A stretch of 64,000 nucleotides of DNA from Chromobotia macracanthus (Eukaryota; Chordata; Actinopteri; Cypriniformes; Botiidae). Under the pieces are notes generated by a model. The model was not told the DNA's origin and did no database searches. It was given only the letters and a program-made list of their open reading frames with translations. The position numbers were made by a program, and so were the translations under genes. The stretch covers positions 5,142,501 to 5,206,500 of the forward strand of contig JAZGTH010000008.1 of the NCBI GenBank assembly GCA_036877525.1. Reading direction: 5' to 3'. Positions 12,116 through 25,426 of the stretch are shown piece by piece; within the stretch, counting starts at the first letter, position 1, and each line of letters starts with the position of its first letter.

Positions 12116-13123
12116 TGAGCTAGAGGGTTTAACACTTTCTCCTGTTTGTTTGCTTGTCATGGACAGCAGTCAAAGAGACACCAACTGCATGATGGAGTGT
12201 TTGTAAAGCCGAAAACTAAATTTGCACACTGGAATGTATACATGCTGAAGTGAGTGTGTGTAAAGGCTGTAGAAATTGCAATCGTTCTGGCATCAGGTGC
12301 ACATAAATATCATGGTTGCTCAATATGTTGTTATTACTCTGAAAGAACACCTGACATTTTATTCTTAAGAGTGTTTGAGAGCATGCAAGGTGAATAAGGC
12401 AGCTGGGAGAGGAAGACCAAGGAGCACTAGTGGCATATGCTCTGTGAAGTGGGAATACTGATCTGTAATGTGGGAATGCTGGTTCTGTTTCAGCACTTTC
12501 TTTCTCTCCCTGGCACTCAGGTACACAGCATTTTGAAATGCAGACTTTGAGAGCCGTTGAAAGGAATTATATTGTAACACTATCCAAACTATATTAAAAC
12601 AAAAGAACCAATTTCTTTCCAAAGAACTATTTTGGCTGTGTGAGGGAGATTGTGTCAGGGCAAGCATAAACAGTGATTTGAGAAAAAGATCACAATAGTC
12701 ACGACATGAAAATAAATGATAAGTGCACATTAAGTGTTGAAGAGAAGTGTACAATTACTAGTCCTTGTGCTAGAAGGTTATGCTTTGCTTGTTTTTTTAC
12801 AATAATGCTGATCGAAACACATCAATTACTTGTTTTTGTGCATTTAAATGAAATTTTAGTAAATTGTGTTGCTGACATTGTATGTTATTTTAGAATGCAT
12901 GAGACTGGTTGGATAAACCATCGATATTTTAAAGTAAAACTAACCCCATGGCTGTCTTAGAACCTATTTAGCAGGCGGTCTAGACAGCATTTTAGTCACC
13001 ATAGTAAGCTCCTTACATAGCAGAGCTGAATAGAATTGAATAAAATCTTTGTCACTGGATGAATGGAAATACATGTGGTATGGTCAGCTTTGAGGGTAAC
13101 ATTTTACATCAAGGTCATATTTG

Positions 13124-13487
13124 TTAAAGCTGCAATCCGTAACTTTTTGGTTAAAATGAACAAACATCAGTTTTACTGAGCAAATACAAGACCAACAAGA
13201 TCATTGTCTTGTTACCTAACTAAAACTGTCTACAAAACTGTCTCCTTACCTAACTCCAATTCACAATGGTAAGACTATAATAATGATTTATAATTTGAGC
13301 TGCCAGGTCTGATTTTGCAGAAAAGGTCTTGACTTGTGGTTACATCACATCTGTAAAAAGATAAAAAACAGGCTACTAAATTTGCGTGTTGGGGGCTGGA
13401 GTGGTGGCGCGTGGTGTTTTGAACAGAGATGGCGATAGGCAAAGTATACTTTGCATTGCAAAGTATTGCAAAGATTGCAGCTTAACG
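13124..13487 (+). mobile_element. GCTGCAATCCGTAACTTTTT-family MITE, longer copy
   Basis: It begins TTAAAGCTGCAATCCGTAAC and ends GATTGCAGCTTAA, so GCTGCAATC and GATTGCAGC are inverted terminal repeats. TTAA occurs at both outer edges and is a possible target duplication. The interior matches the reverse complement of 9006-9187. The pattern is familiar from cyprinid introns. It has no coding capacity. Confidence 0.6.
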
Positions 13488-13745
13488 TTAGGTAATACAT
13501 TAGCAAACATTGAGTAACAATGAACTTCTACAGCATTTATTTTCTTGGTAAATTTGAATTCCAATACAAATCAAAATTTATATTCGAAATTTAAACTGTT
13601 GTAACACTCAACATGAACAATTGTATTGGCATTAACTAATATTAACACATTAATATATGTTGAGAAACAGTTGCTCATTGTTAATTCATGTTAGCTAATG
13701 CATTTACTAATGTTAACAAATGCAACCTTTTGTAAATTGTTACTG
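13488..13745. mobile_element. Dispersed MITE-like element (TTCATGTTAGYTAATGCA family)
   Basis: It contains TTAATTCATGTTAGCTAATG, ACTAATGTTAACAAATGCA and TTTTGTAAATTGTTACTG near its right end. Near its left end it has the inverse wording ATTGAGTAACAATGAACTTC and TACAGCATTTATT. This matches the common cyprinid element ending in ACTAATG...CCTTATTGTAAAGTGTTACC. A second copy is at 43672-43949. It abuts the preceding MITE directly. Confidence 0.55.
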
Positions 13746-14199
13746 CTTTAAGACATACAGTATGTGGATGTATACTCATTACGCAACACTCACAATCTTG
13801 TCTTCACCAGTACCAATAATAAAACGGTATTGATGAGTGGATATTGCGAAAAACAATAAAAGAGGCCTTTACTCCGTCTGTATGACATCATAGGCCCTGC
13901 TGTTTGACCTGCTCAGCTGTAGTGTGTGGGGTCTGGGGGTGGCACACATGATTGCGTTTTCTGGCCATGTTTAGTATTTAAGAGCTGAGGGGAAAATAAA
14001 TGGAGATTGATGTTTTGATGGATAGTCACTGACTTCTCACCTTTTCTTCCAACACCTCAGATGTGCAGAAGTGTGGAGAGATGGCAGAGAAAATTTGCAA
14101 AGCTATTACCTGAGTGTCTTTCTAAATCATATGCCCCCGAGAGAAGACAACTGCAGTAATACCTGCCATTTACTGACTAAATTATGTATTATATTCTTG

Positions 14200-14400
14200 C
14201 CTGATGGGTAGCCCAGGTCAGACACACTCTTTCAATGGTGTAGTCATGGTGGGATGTCTGAGCGAGGAAAAAAGCTGTTTTTACCCCATGTGGCCCTCAA
14301 CATGGCTATTGGGAGATGACTGGACTTGAACTTGGGTCCGCCGTATGCAAGTACCATCACACAACATGTCAAAGCATGTGCACAGCCCACAAAGCTACAC
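14200..14400 (-). mobile_element. Probable tRNA-derived SINE
   Basis: Read on the minus strand from 14400, a tRNA-like head starts GTAGCTTTGTGGGCTGTGCA. A B-box-like word, AAGTTCAAGTCCA, follows about 65 bases later. A unique tail contains AAAACAGCTTTTTTCCTCGC and GACATCCCACCATGACTAC. Box A is poor and the ends are not clear, so this is a tentative, decayed copy. Confidence 0.42.
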
Positions 14401-14755
14401 TCGTGGTAATGGTCTTTATGGATTTTATGATGTTCAGTTTTTCTGGCTAAAATCATTTCTGGCTATTCTGTATTTATTGGTTTAAGCACATTCTGCATTG
14501 TATGGTTGAACAGTGCATGAAGAAATGCATCTATATTGTTACTGATTTTTCTTACATTTTTATTTGGCTATGGTGGTAGTATGAGCAATAACAATAAATG
14601 CTAAAAATGCTTATCTTAGAAACCACCTTGTCATTTTCAAGAAAACGCACGCAACTGCAAATGTCACAAGCATTAAAGATCAATGCTTTTAGATATAATT
14701 TCATTTGATTTAGATTACAGAGGAATTATGTGAACAGCAGAGAAATACTTGGCAG

Positions 14756-14935
14756 AGTGGGTGTAATTAAGGAGGCCTTGACACTCAATGACCGCACATC
14801 TGTCTCGCGATGCTAGTTACTAGGTCGAGCCACTTTTAATGACTTTGCAGTATTTGTGCATTAAAAGGTAATTAGCTGATCTCCTGTGATCACCTCAGTC
14901 AAGAGTTAATTAGTTAAGGTTTTTGTTAATGTGGG
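14756..14935. other. Candidate conserved non-coding block
   Basis: Repeat-free sequence with several TAAT words (TGTAATTAAGG, GGTAATTAGC and AGTTAATTAGTTAAGG) and a CpG-bearing centre (GTCTCGCGATGCTAG near 14802). The mix of homeodomain-like cores and higher-complexity sequence is typical of vertebrate intronic enhancers. Conservation has not been tested. Confidence 0.27.
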
Positions 14936-16644
14936 AAAAGGTACAGAGATTCTATAGACATGCAGACAAATATTAATTACCAGAGATAACTGAGCAACTG
15001 GAGTAAATCACTGCAAATACTAATGCAGATGTGCAGGGTCACATTAAAGAGACAGTGACCTGAAGCTCTGTGCTGTGATCTTTTATCTTGAGGGTTTTTA
15101 AAGGAGAGTTCTTATCTGCTCTGGTTTAACATGCCATCTCTGCTGCATCGCTGAGAACATTCACACGTTGTTGACCTTCACGCAGACCTTGGGTGGGTCC
15201 AGATGTTCCTTCATCTAGAGAACTTCCCCCTCTCAGCGTGACTCTCAGTTTCTTCTGAGCTATTCATTAGCCCGTTAAACACTATCAATTACCTCTCAAG
15301 GGTATAAAAAAAGTAGATTAAATCTGAATTAACGATTGAGGGAATTCTAAACAAGTTTTTACTTTTATGAACACAGAGCTCTGCCGTACTGCAAGTGACA
15401 GCAGATGGACATCATAGCTGTTAAATCTTTACAGCTTATTGAGTTTAGAAACAGAAACAGGGAAGATAAACTTGCACCGCATGATTTACTCATAAATACC
15501 ATGTGATGTTTGGGGGAGAAATGCGAATTGTTTCTGAATTTTTGGTCCTTCAACTTAGCCATAAGTGGAAACACATTTTGCTTTGTTAAAGTGTGCCACA
15601 TTTATTTTTGTCCAGGACTAAGTGCTTCTGAAAATGGGGCCTTATTACAGAAGGCACATGGACAAATTGAGGATAGGAGCAGTGAAGATTAGAGCAGGTG
15701 GCTTTATTCATTAAGCACTTGTAAGACAAGAGATTCAACCTCTGCATTCACACCTTTTCTGCTTACTGAAGAGAGGACTGTTTTTCACAAAATTGCCCAT
15801 ATAAGGGGACAAGCTAAGATTCTGCCCAGGGAGGGAGAAAACAGGAGACTGGCATGCATGGAACTGTACCAACAGCACATTTGGAAGCCTATCCAAGAAT
15901 TCCATATGGCTATATATTGCACATATTTCTGAGTTTCCTTGCCAGGAACTAAAGCACAAACTACTGTAGTATTAAGCCAAACCTTTGTGAAGGTTAGCAA
16001 GATGCTAAATGTGAGTTGGGGGGAATCTGGCAACTTCTCTGTTTGCCAAATGGAAATGGCCACTCAAGGTGTGCATGATAGCTTTACAGTCTATGTTTTC
16101 CAGTGGCCTGACCAATCAGTGCTATAATGGGAACATATGCTCTATACACAGCAACACTCTCTTTAACATTTACAAGGTTTTAGGATTTAATGAGGAGAAG
16201 GCGTAAAGGCTCTCTGTTTAATTTGTTGGCCTTTAAATGGACTGCAGGGTTGTCTTATGACTGTTTGCTAAGCAGTGTGGGCGGATGGAACGAGGGTTTA
16301 TTGATATCTATGCTATATTGACAATGAGACAGGACTGAGGGCTTCAGTGGTCAGCCCTTAAGCTTTTTCATTATTGTTTTGGATACGGTAATACTTTGGC
16401 TTTTGACCAGTGTGTTTTATATGTAGCCAAGCACATCACAAATGCAGGGGGAGTTAACATTACGCAATGTCTTTCAAAGCAGCGAATTTGTTCTTGCTCT
16501 TTGTGTCATAAAAGTTCTGTTGTATAGTTTTTACAGCTCTAGTTTTTATGGTTAAATTAAAATAAAACATGCTTTGTTAGTTCCAAAGTGTAATTAACTT
16601 AATGTGAATAACCATGACATCAAATTGTTTTTTGATGTTTTTAA

Positions 16645-16677
16645 TTACAAAGACAAAATTAAAATTTGTCTTTGTAA
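16645..16677. repeat. Short perfect inverted repeat (hairpin)
   Basis: TTACAAAGACAAA at 16645-16657 and its exact reverse complement TTTGTCTTTGTAA at 16665-16677 flank a 7-base loop. The 13-bp perfect stem is too short for a miRNA precursor on its own. No run of T or other RNA-gene signal was noted. Confidence 0.55.
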
Positions 16678-17997
16678 ACTTTAGTCAAATTATAATTGCT
16701 TCGCCTTCGAAACATCATTCTTTTTTGGCTGACATCATCAAGCCCTTATATTTTTTACCTCTTTCAATAAAAAAAAAATGCTTTTTTCCCCTAAATATCC
16801 TACATAAATATGTCACATCAGGAGTAAAATAGCTTGTGAAAACTGTTTTATATAGACTTTTTTGCTTTATGGAATAAAACATTTGGGCCCACCACATCCC
16901 AGTTAGAACCAACTTTTAGTATCGGATCATGGCACTGTGGAATACACAACGAATCTTTAGATGTTACTAACACGGCGTATCGAGCTTCACAAAATATACT
17001 AGGCTAACAGTTTAAATTTAGAACCTGTTTTTTATCTCCTCTGTCTAATTAGGTGCAGTGGAGACTAATTGTTAATGGCATGGCTGTTATTGCTCTGGGT
17101 TTCTTTTTTTGTCTAAATGGAACAGACTGCTTTTGTGAGGTATAATTAGGTTTTATAGCTCAAATTTTAGCCTGGCCTTCTTTTTGTGGGAGTTCTCACA
17201 ATTTTTACCCGTTGCCACTCTAAAAGCAATTAACAAAAGTCCGGCTTTTGTTCCTCAAAGCACTGATTCAGGTTTCTCTCTTTCTCTGATGTTAAAACCA
17301 ATGGTCCTTTGTAGACAGCCGCTTTCCTCAGATCATTGGATTGATATTAACAGAATGAGCTAAAAGAAGCTCTGCAGTGGTGTTAGGTTCATATTCCGCT
17401 TTTAACATTGGATGTTCGTGAGAAAGCTGTAGGCACTTTATCATTATATCATTAGGGGTGATAGTACCATCCAGCTCAGAGTTAGAAAATACTATAATGT
17501 TCTGTCTGTATTAGCTGAAACCATGCATTTATGGTCAGTCTGTTCTGTTGAGCTAGTGTTTATTTATTGAATTATTTATTCTGGAGTGTTTCTTCTTCAC
17601 AAGTCTCCACCACATTTACACCCACACATTCACATTTGCTCCCTGTACAAAATGTTGTTTCTGGATTTAGTGTGAAAATGGGGCCGCAGTGAACCAGAAA
17701 CAGATCTCGCACATTGTGTCAGCTTGAATAATTTATTGCACAGACCCATATATGCTTATAGGTCATTAGATGCTGTGAGATTATTTAGCACATCTACCTG
17801 CAGGGAAGAAAAGCGTCAGTTATGCATAAATTTGGATCTTATTAAATATAATAGTTCAAGCTTTTTTCTCCTTATATACTTTGGAGCTTGATTTAATGAA
17901 TGTTACATAAAGGAATGCTTGCATATTTCTCTGTTTTCTGTTTTATTTCATATTACATATATATGTGTAGCTAAGATGCATCTGCGATCAATTATGT

Positions 17998-18125
17998 AAT
18001 GAATTTGTGGTTGACCAATATGTTTTTGTAATGACCGATATCTGTTGCTATTATACTTTGGGATCTTGCTTGTAAATAAATGATAAATGCTACAATAGTC
18101 AAATATTGGTATAAATTGACCTGAC
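17998..18125. repeat. Possible decayed dispersed repeat (GACCGATATC words)
   Basis: Words such as GGTTGACCAATATG, ATGACCGATATCTG and CAAATATTGGTATAAATTGA recall the fish repeats with GACCGATAT/ATATCGG motifs. The copy is too eroded to delimit its ends. Confidence 0.2.
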
Positions 18126-19470
18126 CAGTCACTATTCTAAATCATTCTAAAGTTGTTTACCTTTTGTAGTGCTAAATGTAAAGAAAAACTCATTCTAAAA
18201 ACAACTACTATTTCTAAATGCTTTAATTTCTGTTCTGTAAGCCCTATACAGCAATGCACACTAATGTGCAATGCCCAGGCATCAGTCAAACTGCAAGTGT
18301 GGTATTAAGCCATTTCATTAAACGCTAAGAGGGAAGTCTGTAAACAGACTGGAATTTCTCTTGAGTCAGACTACAAGGACAGTTTTGCTCTCAGGACCCT
18401 AAGCTTGAGCCTTTTGTCTGTGCGGGTTCATCAGTATTTTGTTTAAGTGTAATTGATTCCATACTTCTGTCAGGTCCCTGTCAGGATCTTTCACTTTCAA
18501 TATTATTTTCACCTGCCAAACAAGCAAACATCTTAGTGTTTTCAATCACTTAATCATTTAACTGCTAGAATGATTAAGAATTGTCTGCAACTAATGTTTA
18601 ATTTTTTTGAACACTAATTGATCCCAGCAAACCTGACTAGGTGTGACTTTAATTAAATCTGAAACTGGTTTCTCTCAAAAATAGGGTAAGGCAAATAGTT
18701 TGGTCTATAATAGAATTTGTTAGGCTGGTCACTGGCATACATACACTCTGTGAATATGCTTCAGTTTGTAAAATGATAGTGTTTATTTTTGTCTAAAGAT
18801 TTGTCTCTAGTGTGCATTGACCGTTTCTCCATTCCCAAGAATAGAGTCTATTTTCTTCTGATTATGCTGCTGTATAAGGAGTGATCTCTGGGGGACTTTC
18901 AGAACACAGCTGCAGTAATACACTACATGGCCTAAATCAGCAGTGCTTCTCATTTCCTCACTGCTATAGACTTCTCAGTCCATAAAATGAGATATTTCAT
19001 GGATTCTGGTGTCAGGGTTTCTGTGCGAGATACAATGTGACACAAAGTTAATGCTCACATCGAAACCCAAGGGATACATAGAAAAGCACCATCTCTTTGC
19101 TCACCGGAATCTTTGCATTTACTGTCACTTGATATTATTCAGCACCGAGACCCATGCTGTGGCCTTGATCCATCTTTTGTTTGAAAGCCTTACTCCTGAA
19201 GATTCAGACAGTAGGAGTATGAATTGTATGGATATGAAAGTCACGGCTGCAATGCTAACATGGCTAAACCATGAGTGCCAAAGCTGCCCCCACCGACAGA
19301 TCAAGTATGGACTTATGGCTGACATCAGTAGTGTGTGGGGGCTGGCGTAGAGTGTGCTGATCCATTGATTTTCACTCAGAAACCACATTGTGTTTAAACA
19401 GCTGGCCGTGATGCGTATCCTGGTGGCAGAATACTGAAAGAAAGCAGGCCTGTTGTTTAAGGCACAGTTC

Positions 19471-19727
19471 TAAAAATTCATCATTTACTCACTCTTTTGT
19501 TGTTTCAAACCTGTAACTTTGTCTTCATATGAAACACAGAATGTAGCTACCATGGATTTCTGAATAAAGAAAGTGAATGGGGACTGGAACTCCAAAAGAA
19601 AAAAAACAAAGATTCTATATAAAGGGAAAAAGAGCAAACAGGACACTCTTAAAACAGTGTGTCCTACAGAAGACAGAAAGTCATACAGTTTGGATCCACA
19701 TGAAAATAAATGGTAACATAAATTCAT
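19471..19727. mobile_element. Fold-back MITE (TCATTTACTCACYCT family)
   Basis: The left arm reads TCATCATTTACTCACTC, then TTGTTGTTTCAAACCTGTAA, then TTTGTCTTCATATGAA. The centre contains AATGGGGACTGGAACTCC. The right arm reads ACAGAAGACAGAAAGTCATA, then CAGTTTGGATCCACATGA. The right arm is a diverged inverse of the left. This is the layout of the very common cyprinid element whose ends read CATCATTTACTCACCCTCAT. It is non-coding and old. Confidence 0.65.
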
Positions 19728-20139
19728 GAGCACCACTGGTTTGCACATTTGCACAACATGCATGTTGCAGGAAGCCTTCATGAGTAACAGTCACAAGAGA
19801 TGAGGATCTGTAAAAGGTTATGCAATGAGAAGCCTGAAAAGGTGACCTTAACTACAAACCCTAAAGGCTGACATGCCTAAACCTCTCAAACAAATTCTCA
19901 GCCTTATGACCAATCACAAGCCAGATCTCCTCTGAATCTGACAGACTGGCTCACCAGGATCTAAGCAACCTTTCGTAACTGTGCGATATTAGATGATGTG
20001 ACTGATATACTGGCTAGCGTAGTTTAAACCTCAGACTGAACGAATGATTGAGCTTTCTCTGCCAGCAGAGCAGAGAAGGGCAAAATCAACATTTCTAAGA
20101 TCTCATGTCTCACACAGAGGCAGCACGGATTTACCTTTT

Positions 20140-20345
20140 TAACAAATAACATCAGTGTGGGATTCATTGAAATAATTACCCAGCTGAATGCAATGTAATG
20201 AATGATGAGCAGACAACATTTCCATTACACCTGACTGCGCTTCAGTGTTTATAAAGCCATTTTTCATCTGGAAGATTTTCAGGCCTTAATTATGTTGTAG
20301 AGCTGAATGCATTAAAGCATATGCAGATGTCAATGTTACTGTAGG
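20140..20345. other. Candidate conserved non-coding block
   Basis: It contains TGAAATAATTACCCAGC, CTGAATGCAATGTAATGAAT, CCTTAATTATG and AGCATATGCAGATG, with no repeats. Dense TAAT and CAGATG (E-box-like) cores in repeat-free sequence suggest a regulatory element. Evidence is compositional only. Confidence 0.22.
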
Positions 20346-21029
20346 TGATGGAAATAAACCGGACCTATTAAAATAAACATTGTGCTATTGTTTTTGTAAA
20401 GGATTTACTTATTTACCAGCATAGGTGAGAGTGAGGTTATCGTTTCGAACATTTGTTTATAGTTACATATGTGGTATGTGTATCTATTTATTTATTACAG
20501 TACTTGAAAAACAGCACTGTGTTCACACAATATTCTTCAAACATTTTGGTACAAGAGGCTGTGCTGTATTTATGGCTTTAATCACAGCTGAAGGGTGTTG
20601 TTAGATACAAGTGCTTGCAACCCCTTTATAAATATATATAACATTAACATTATAGCACAGTCTTAAGTGCCTTGCTTTTATGAAACAGTTACCACATAAT
20701 AAAATATATTAGGGACACATTTTTTTAATAAATAGTCTCTGATATAGTCCCTGTACCTGTAAACTGTAACATAATATTGCTAGGCAACATATTAACATAT
20801 AACATTCAATAAGTTCAAAGAAGTCATACCTTTGATTTATCGTTTTTGCGTGCATGAATTGTGATTAGTCTTCTTTCTTTCTTTTTTGCATCTGTTTATC
20901 TATACAAACCAAAAGCCTAAAAATTAACCTTAAACTGTGTGTTTTTTGCTTTGCTATCACAGGGTGTTTCCTGCTGGAAATGCAAATCTAGTTTATTTCT
21001 CTCAGTGCAGTAAAACTGCAGTGGAAGTG

Positions 21030-21135
21030 CGTCCGTTGTCTTCACATTAACCTGATAAGCGTAAAAATTGCCTGTAATTACTTTGTTGCAGAATGAATAT
21101 AATTAGTAATTACAATTAGTGTCATGTTTGTACAC
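21030..21135. other. TAATTA-rich patch
   Basis: Several homeodomain-type cores occur within about 60 bases (CTGTAATTACTTTG, ATAATTAGTAATTACAATTAG). This could be a regulatory patch or simply AT-rich chance sequence. Confidence 0.2.
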
Positions 21136-21539
21136 TGGTATTTAAAGATATTACAAATGAAGAATGCACTCTCCAAATGTTCAATTAACATATCAGATAG
21201 CACATAAACTCCCACACCTCTTTATATCACTGAATCCCCCTGTTTATGTCTGTTTAAATAACTGTAATAACTGTTCATACTACACTTCTGTGCAGCAGAA
21301 TTAGTTCCAGAAACAGCCCACTCTGAGACACAAAGGTCAGTGGGGGTCAGGTGAGCCCGGGAGTGTTTGTTTAAAACTTTATGTAGTGAGGATGGTGGGA
21401 GGGTTTATGATCTGACAGTGTTGTAAAAACACTTACATTCTTATCTTAAGACATTCTGTTTGCAGAAATTGTTGTGTGATGCAGTGAAAATGCAAAATGT
21501 CAAAATATGTTTAGGCTATATATTTTATTGGTAATCTTT

Positions 21540-21920
21540 GTTGGTCCTGGAAGAGCATTCTATCAACCAATCAGATGTTAGGATTAGGATTAGTGTTAAA
21601 GGTAGGGCAGGCGGTTTAGAGATGCTAGCAATACCAAGCTATGCTTTTGAAAGCACTCTGTCCAAAGCCTTGCCTCCTCCAAAACACATGAACACACAGA
21701 GTTTGACAGGCAAGTCGGAACAAATGCAATGGGAGGACAAACATTTTATGGTCCTGTGCTTTCCACAGAAGATATATATTGATGTAAATATATTTAGACC
21801 ACTTGATTGCTATGAAGATGTAAAAGAGTTTCAACCAGTATAAAAAAAGTGTTTTAATGTTATTGACTTTACCAATATTTTAAGGTTTTGTGCTGGTTAG
21901 GGTTTTGTACATTATTATGA
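21540..21920. repeat. Possible dispersed repeat
   Basis: It has wording typical of fish repeats: AACCAATCAGATGTTAGGAT, then TTAGGATTAGTGTTAAAGG, and near its right side GGTTTTGTGCTGGTTAGGG. The boundaries are not clear. The 101-residue open frame at 21538-21843 shows no domain and lies entirely in this block. Confidence 0.28.
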
Positions 21921-24900
21921 TCAACCTATTTAGCTAAATGGTAGGTTTTTCTTAGGATTTAGGATAGGAGTAGAGTTTAGGTAAGGACTGGACAGAAAAA
22001 CAGAAGACAAAACACTGCAAATTTTTCCCACATTAACACATTAAATGTTAAGTAATACCATGTGAAGCATGAAACATTGTTGGACTACATACAAGCAGTG
22101 CATTAGGCTAAGCATATGAAAAAACACAAAAATAACGTAAACAGCTTTTTGTGACTGGTCTAAATTTATGTCAGATACTTTCATTGTTTTTTCTCTACCT
22201 CACATTTCTTTCTGAAATGTCTTTGTTTTGGTTTGCTGCAGCATTGTATGTTGCCTGATACACAACAGGCTTGTAGTTTAACAGTCTTGTTGGTTTTTTG
22301 CTTTTTGAGACAAACACAGCAGGTGCCTCTTCTCTGCAAGCATCTGTGATGTCACAGTATCACTGTAGCACTTTAAATAGCTTTCAGGAAGCTTGAAGTT
22401 TCATATCTTTACACTTTTCTATTTAATTTGCTTATTTGCCGACAACTACAATTGAAACTTTTCCTTCCCCCATTAATTAATCTCTTTGGCCCATCCAGTG
22501 TTTAACACTGTTTGTGCTAGAAAACAAATATTTTTTTAAAAAGGGACAATACTTTTTTTTTTAACGTAATGTGCATAGGTGTCAACCATTTATCAGCCAG
22601 TTTCACCATACACATGACAGCATGAAGACAACCAGATGGGTTTAATGTTTGGCTAATATATACAATAGCAGTTTACTGTTAATACAAACAGATGATAAGA
22701 TTTAAACTGACCATGCTACTATTGCAAGTTAAAGTCTTTAATAAGCGTGTATGACTGCAGAGAAAGTATTTTTGCCCTTAATAATCTCAAATTGTGTCCA
22801 AAGATGGCTTGCTTGCATGGACAGTCATTAAATCAGTCTGATAGATTATGTGCCCACATACTGCAGCTCACACGACTATATAGTAATAATAGACTAAATC
22901 GTTTTCTACAACAAGGATATGGTACTGTCACATTGCAGTTGTTTGTATTAGTTTACAGAGAACCAAAATGATACTTTTAAAAGTAGACACCATTTCCATG
23001 CAGCTTGCAATCCTGTGTAATGTTATCGTCTTGGCTCTCTTTATTTAAGTATATATGCACTCATACCTCATATTGGGGTGAAGTGGAGCAAAACGTTGAG
23101 TAATATGGAATATATAAGCAACATATGTCATAAAAACACAGTAAAACAGCAAAAATGTCTCCGATTATAACACTGTTTCCATACTTGTATGCAAAATATA
23201 GCTAATGCAGCGTATGCATATTACGTACCATGTGATAACATTATTTTTATATATGTGATGTTATTTTTAGACATTGCATAAAGAGACACTCAGCACCTGT
23301 ATAACCTAACTTATGAATCTTATCAGATGTTTGTACAGGTGTTTTATCACGTTTGTACAAAAATAACATGCTTAAAGTAGGAAACAATGGTTGTTAGCAA
23401 ATCTTGCACAGATGTCCCAACAAGATACATACTGTGTTCCCAAATTTATACTTGTTCCTATACTTTGATTCATTCCTATGTCATTGCCCATTTCAGTGCC
23501 CCGAACACCTGGCTTCACACCCACAGACAATAAGCAGCTGCACTATTGCCATCTTTACATTGAAGACCTGAATATTGACAATGTCTTTATTAGAGAATCA
23601 GACCTGAGTCAAACATAACTTTGAATATGAGCCTTTGAATATAAGAATTAGTATAGGATTTGTGAGTTTTTTGTGAATGTGCATTTTGCCTTATTAAAAT
23701 ATTTTTTTCTACAGTTCATCACTACGACTCGGCACTCAATATCGACTCTTTGCTTCTCTATTTAGCTCAAGCTGTTGGCACCGCCACCATGCGTGTGGAT
23801 TGTTTTGAAATTACATTAACCGAATTACAATTTTCATAATTTGTTTTATCAGACACTACCAACTGGAGTGGCCCCAGCATAATTTGCATGGCAATGGCAT
23901 TAGGCAATCACTTGTAATGTGTAATATTGACCTTAATATACTTCTTATTAAACATTGAATTGCTCTCGGTATGTGCTGCAATTTATTATTGGTTCAGACT
24001 CCTTTGTCTGTAAGTCTGTATGAGTGGTTGAGGCCGGAGCAACTGGGAGGAGATTAGCTTTTCATGGAAATTTCAGGCTCGTTTTGGGTTATCTCTTGTC
24101 TTTGTTCCTGCTCATGATGAGATTGGATAAATCCAGACATTGAGGCAACGTGAGATGCCTGTATGGACCAATGTTGAGAGTCACATGTTACAGAGTGTGA
24201 CTGTTTATGTCATGTACACTTTATAAACTGTGTACTGAAGCACTAGACTTTCCTTCTGCTGTGAACCTGACAAGCAATTTGTCTAGATTTGAGGAGTCTC
24301 ACACAGGTGTCTCCTCACAAACACAGGTGTACTCGCACACACCACAGGGACTCAAGACGTGTATGCACACAACATAATAACTGATGTCAGTGTAAAAATG
24401 TTTAATCCTTAAAATATTTGTGTGACTTTAGAAAGACTTCCTGGATATTTTCCATGCTTTTTGGTGCCAGTTTCTTATGGCCATATGGTGTGGCCAGGTA
24501 CATGTGATAAAGGATACAGATGATAAATTTGTCACTTGAATTTTCAACATTTTCGTCTGGTTACAAAACAATACCAGAGGTTTATTTAGTGCAAGACATT
24601 ATTTAGTAACACCTCAACATTAATGATGTGCAGTCTTCCATTTTTGCCTGTTTAGAGCCAGGATTTACGTTTTGACCAGTTATCCCCTGCTGATAGACGC
24701 CAAAACTATACCATCTGTGAATGCTTTGTAAGCGACATATACATAAAAAATGCTTCACTATATTATAGTGAATGTTTTTCTACTGACATACTTTTAAAAA
24801 CTTCTCAGAGGTGTGAAATGAATTTTAAAAAAATTACAGTAAAAGTGACAGTGTTCTTATGCCTTGTGTCACTACAGAGATGATGGTGAGAGGAAGTGTA

Positions 24901-25396
24901 CAACAACAGAGGCGCATATGAACAAGAGTGAATAAGTTTGAATTTGCCCTTTCTGTCTAATGGGAGCTGATCTACATTAAGTTGCTTAAGATTTCTAAGC
25001 AGTTCATTTGAGTAGAGGTCGCAGAGCACTGCAGTTTCTGGTCTCCAGAGAGAGAGAGACGTCTGTACCAGTTAATTGGGAATTTCAGTAAAACCAACCC
25101 TCCTGTGGTATAGCGAGGGAGGCTTGTTAGCCTGTGAACCAGGAGTACCTGAGGAAGTACCCCAGTATACCTATGTTAATCCTCTAGAGAGGCAGAATAA
25201 ATAGAACAAAAAAGGCAAATAGTTTTAAGCGTGTGAAAAAGTGGGGAAAGGTTTGCCTTATCTGTCAAGAACATGTTTAGGTCACATCTCACCTCAGAAT
25301 AAAAAGAAGAAAATAAGAAATAATCCTTTACATAATTAAACAAGGCTGTTTTTAGGACTGTGAGGAGTTTTTGCATTGACAAATTTTTCAGGAAAA

Positions 25397-25426
25397 ATTT
25401 ATTTTTATATGATTTATTTTTATATG
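25397..25426 (+). repeat. 15-bp tandem duplication
   Basis: ATTTATTTTTATATG occurs twice in direct succession (25397-25411 and 25412-25426) in a very AT-rich stretch. Confidence 0.8.

Noticed and set aside
21975..21987. TTTAG|GTAAGG, a possible recursive splice site in the long intron
   Set aside because: The upstream bases are purine-rich (AGGATAGGAGTAGAG), so there is no polypyrimidine tract.
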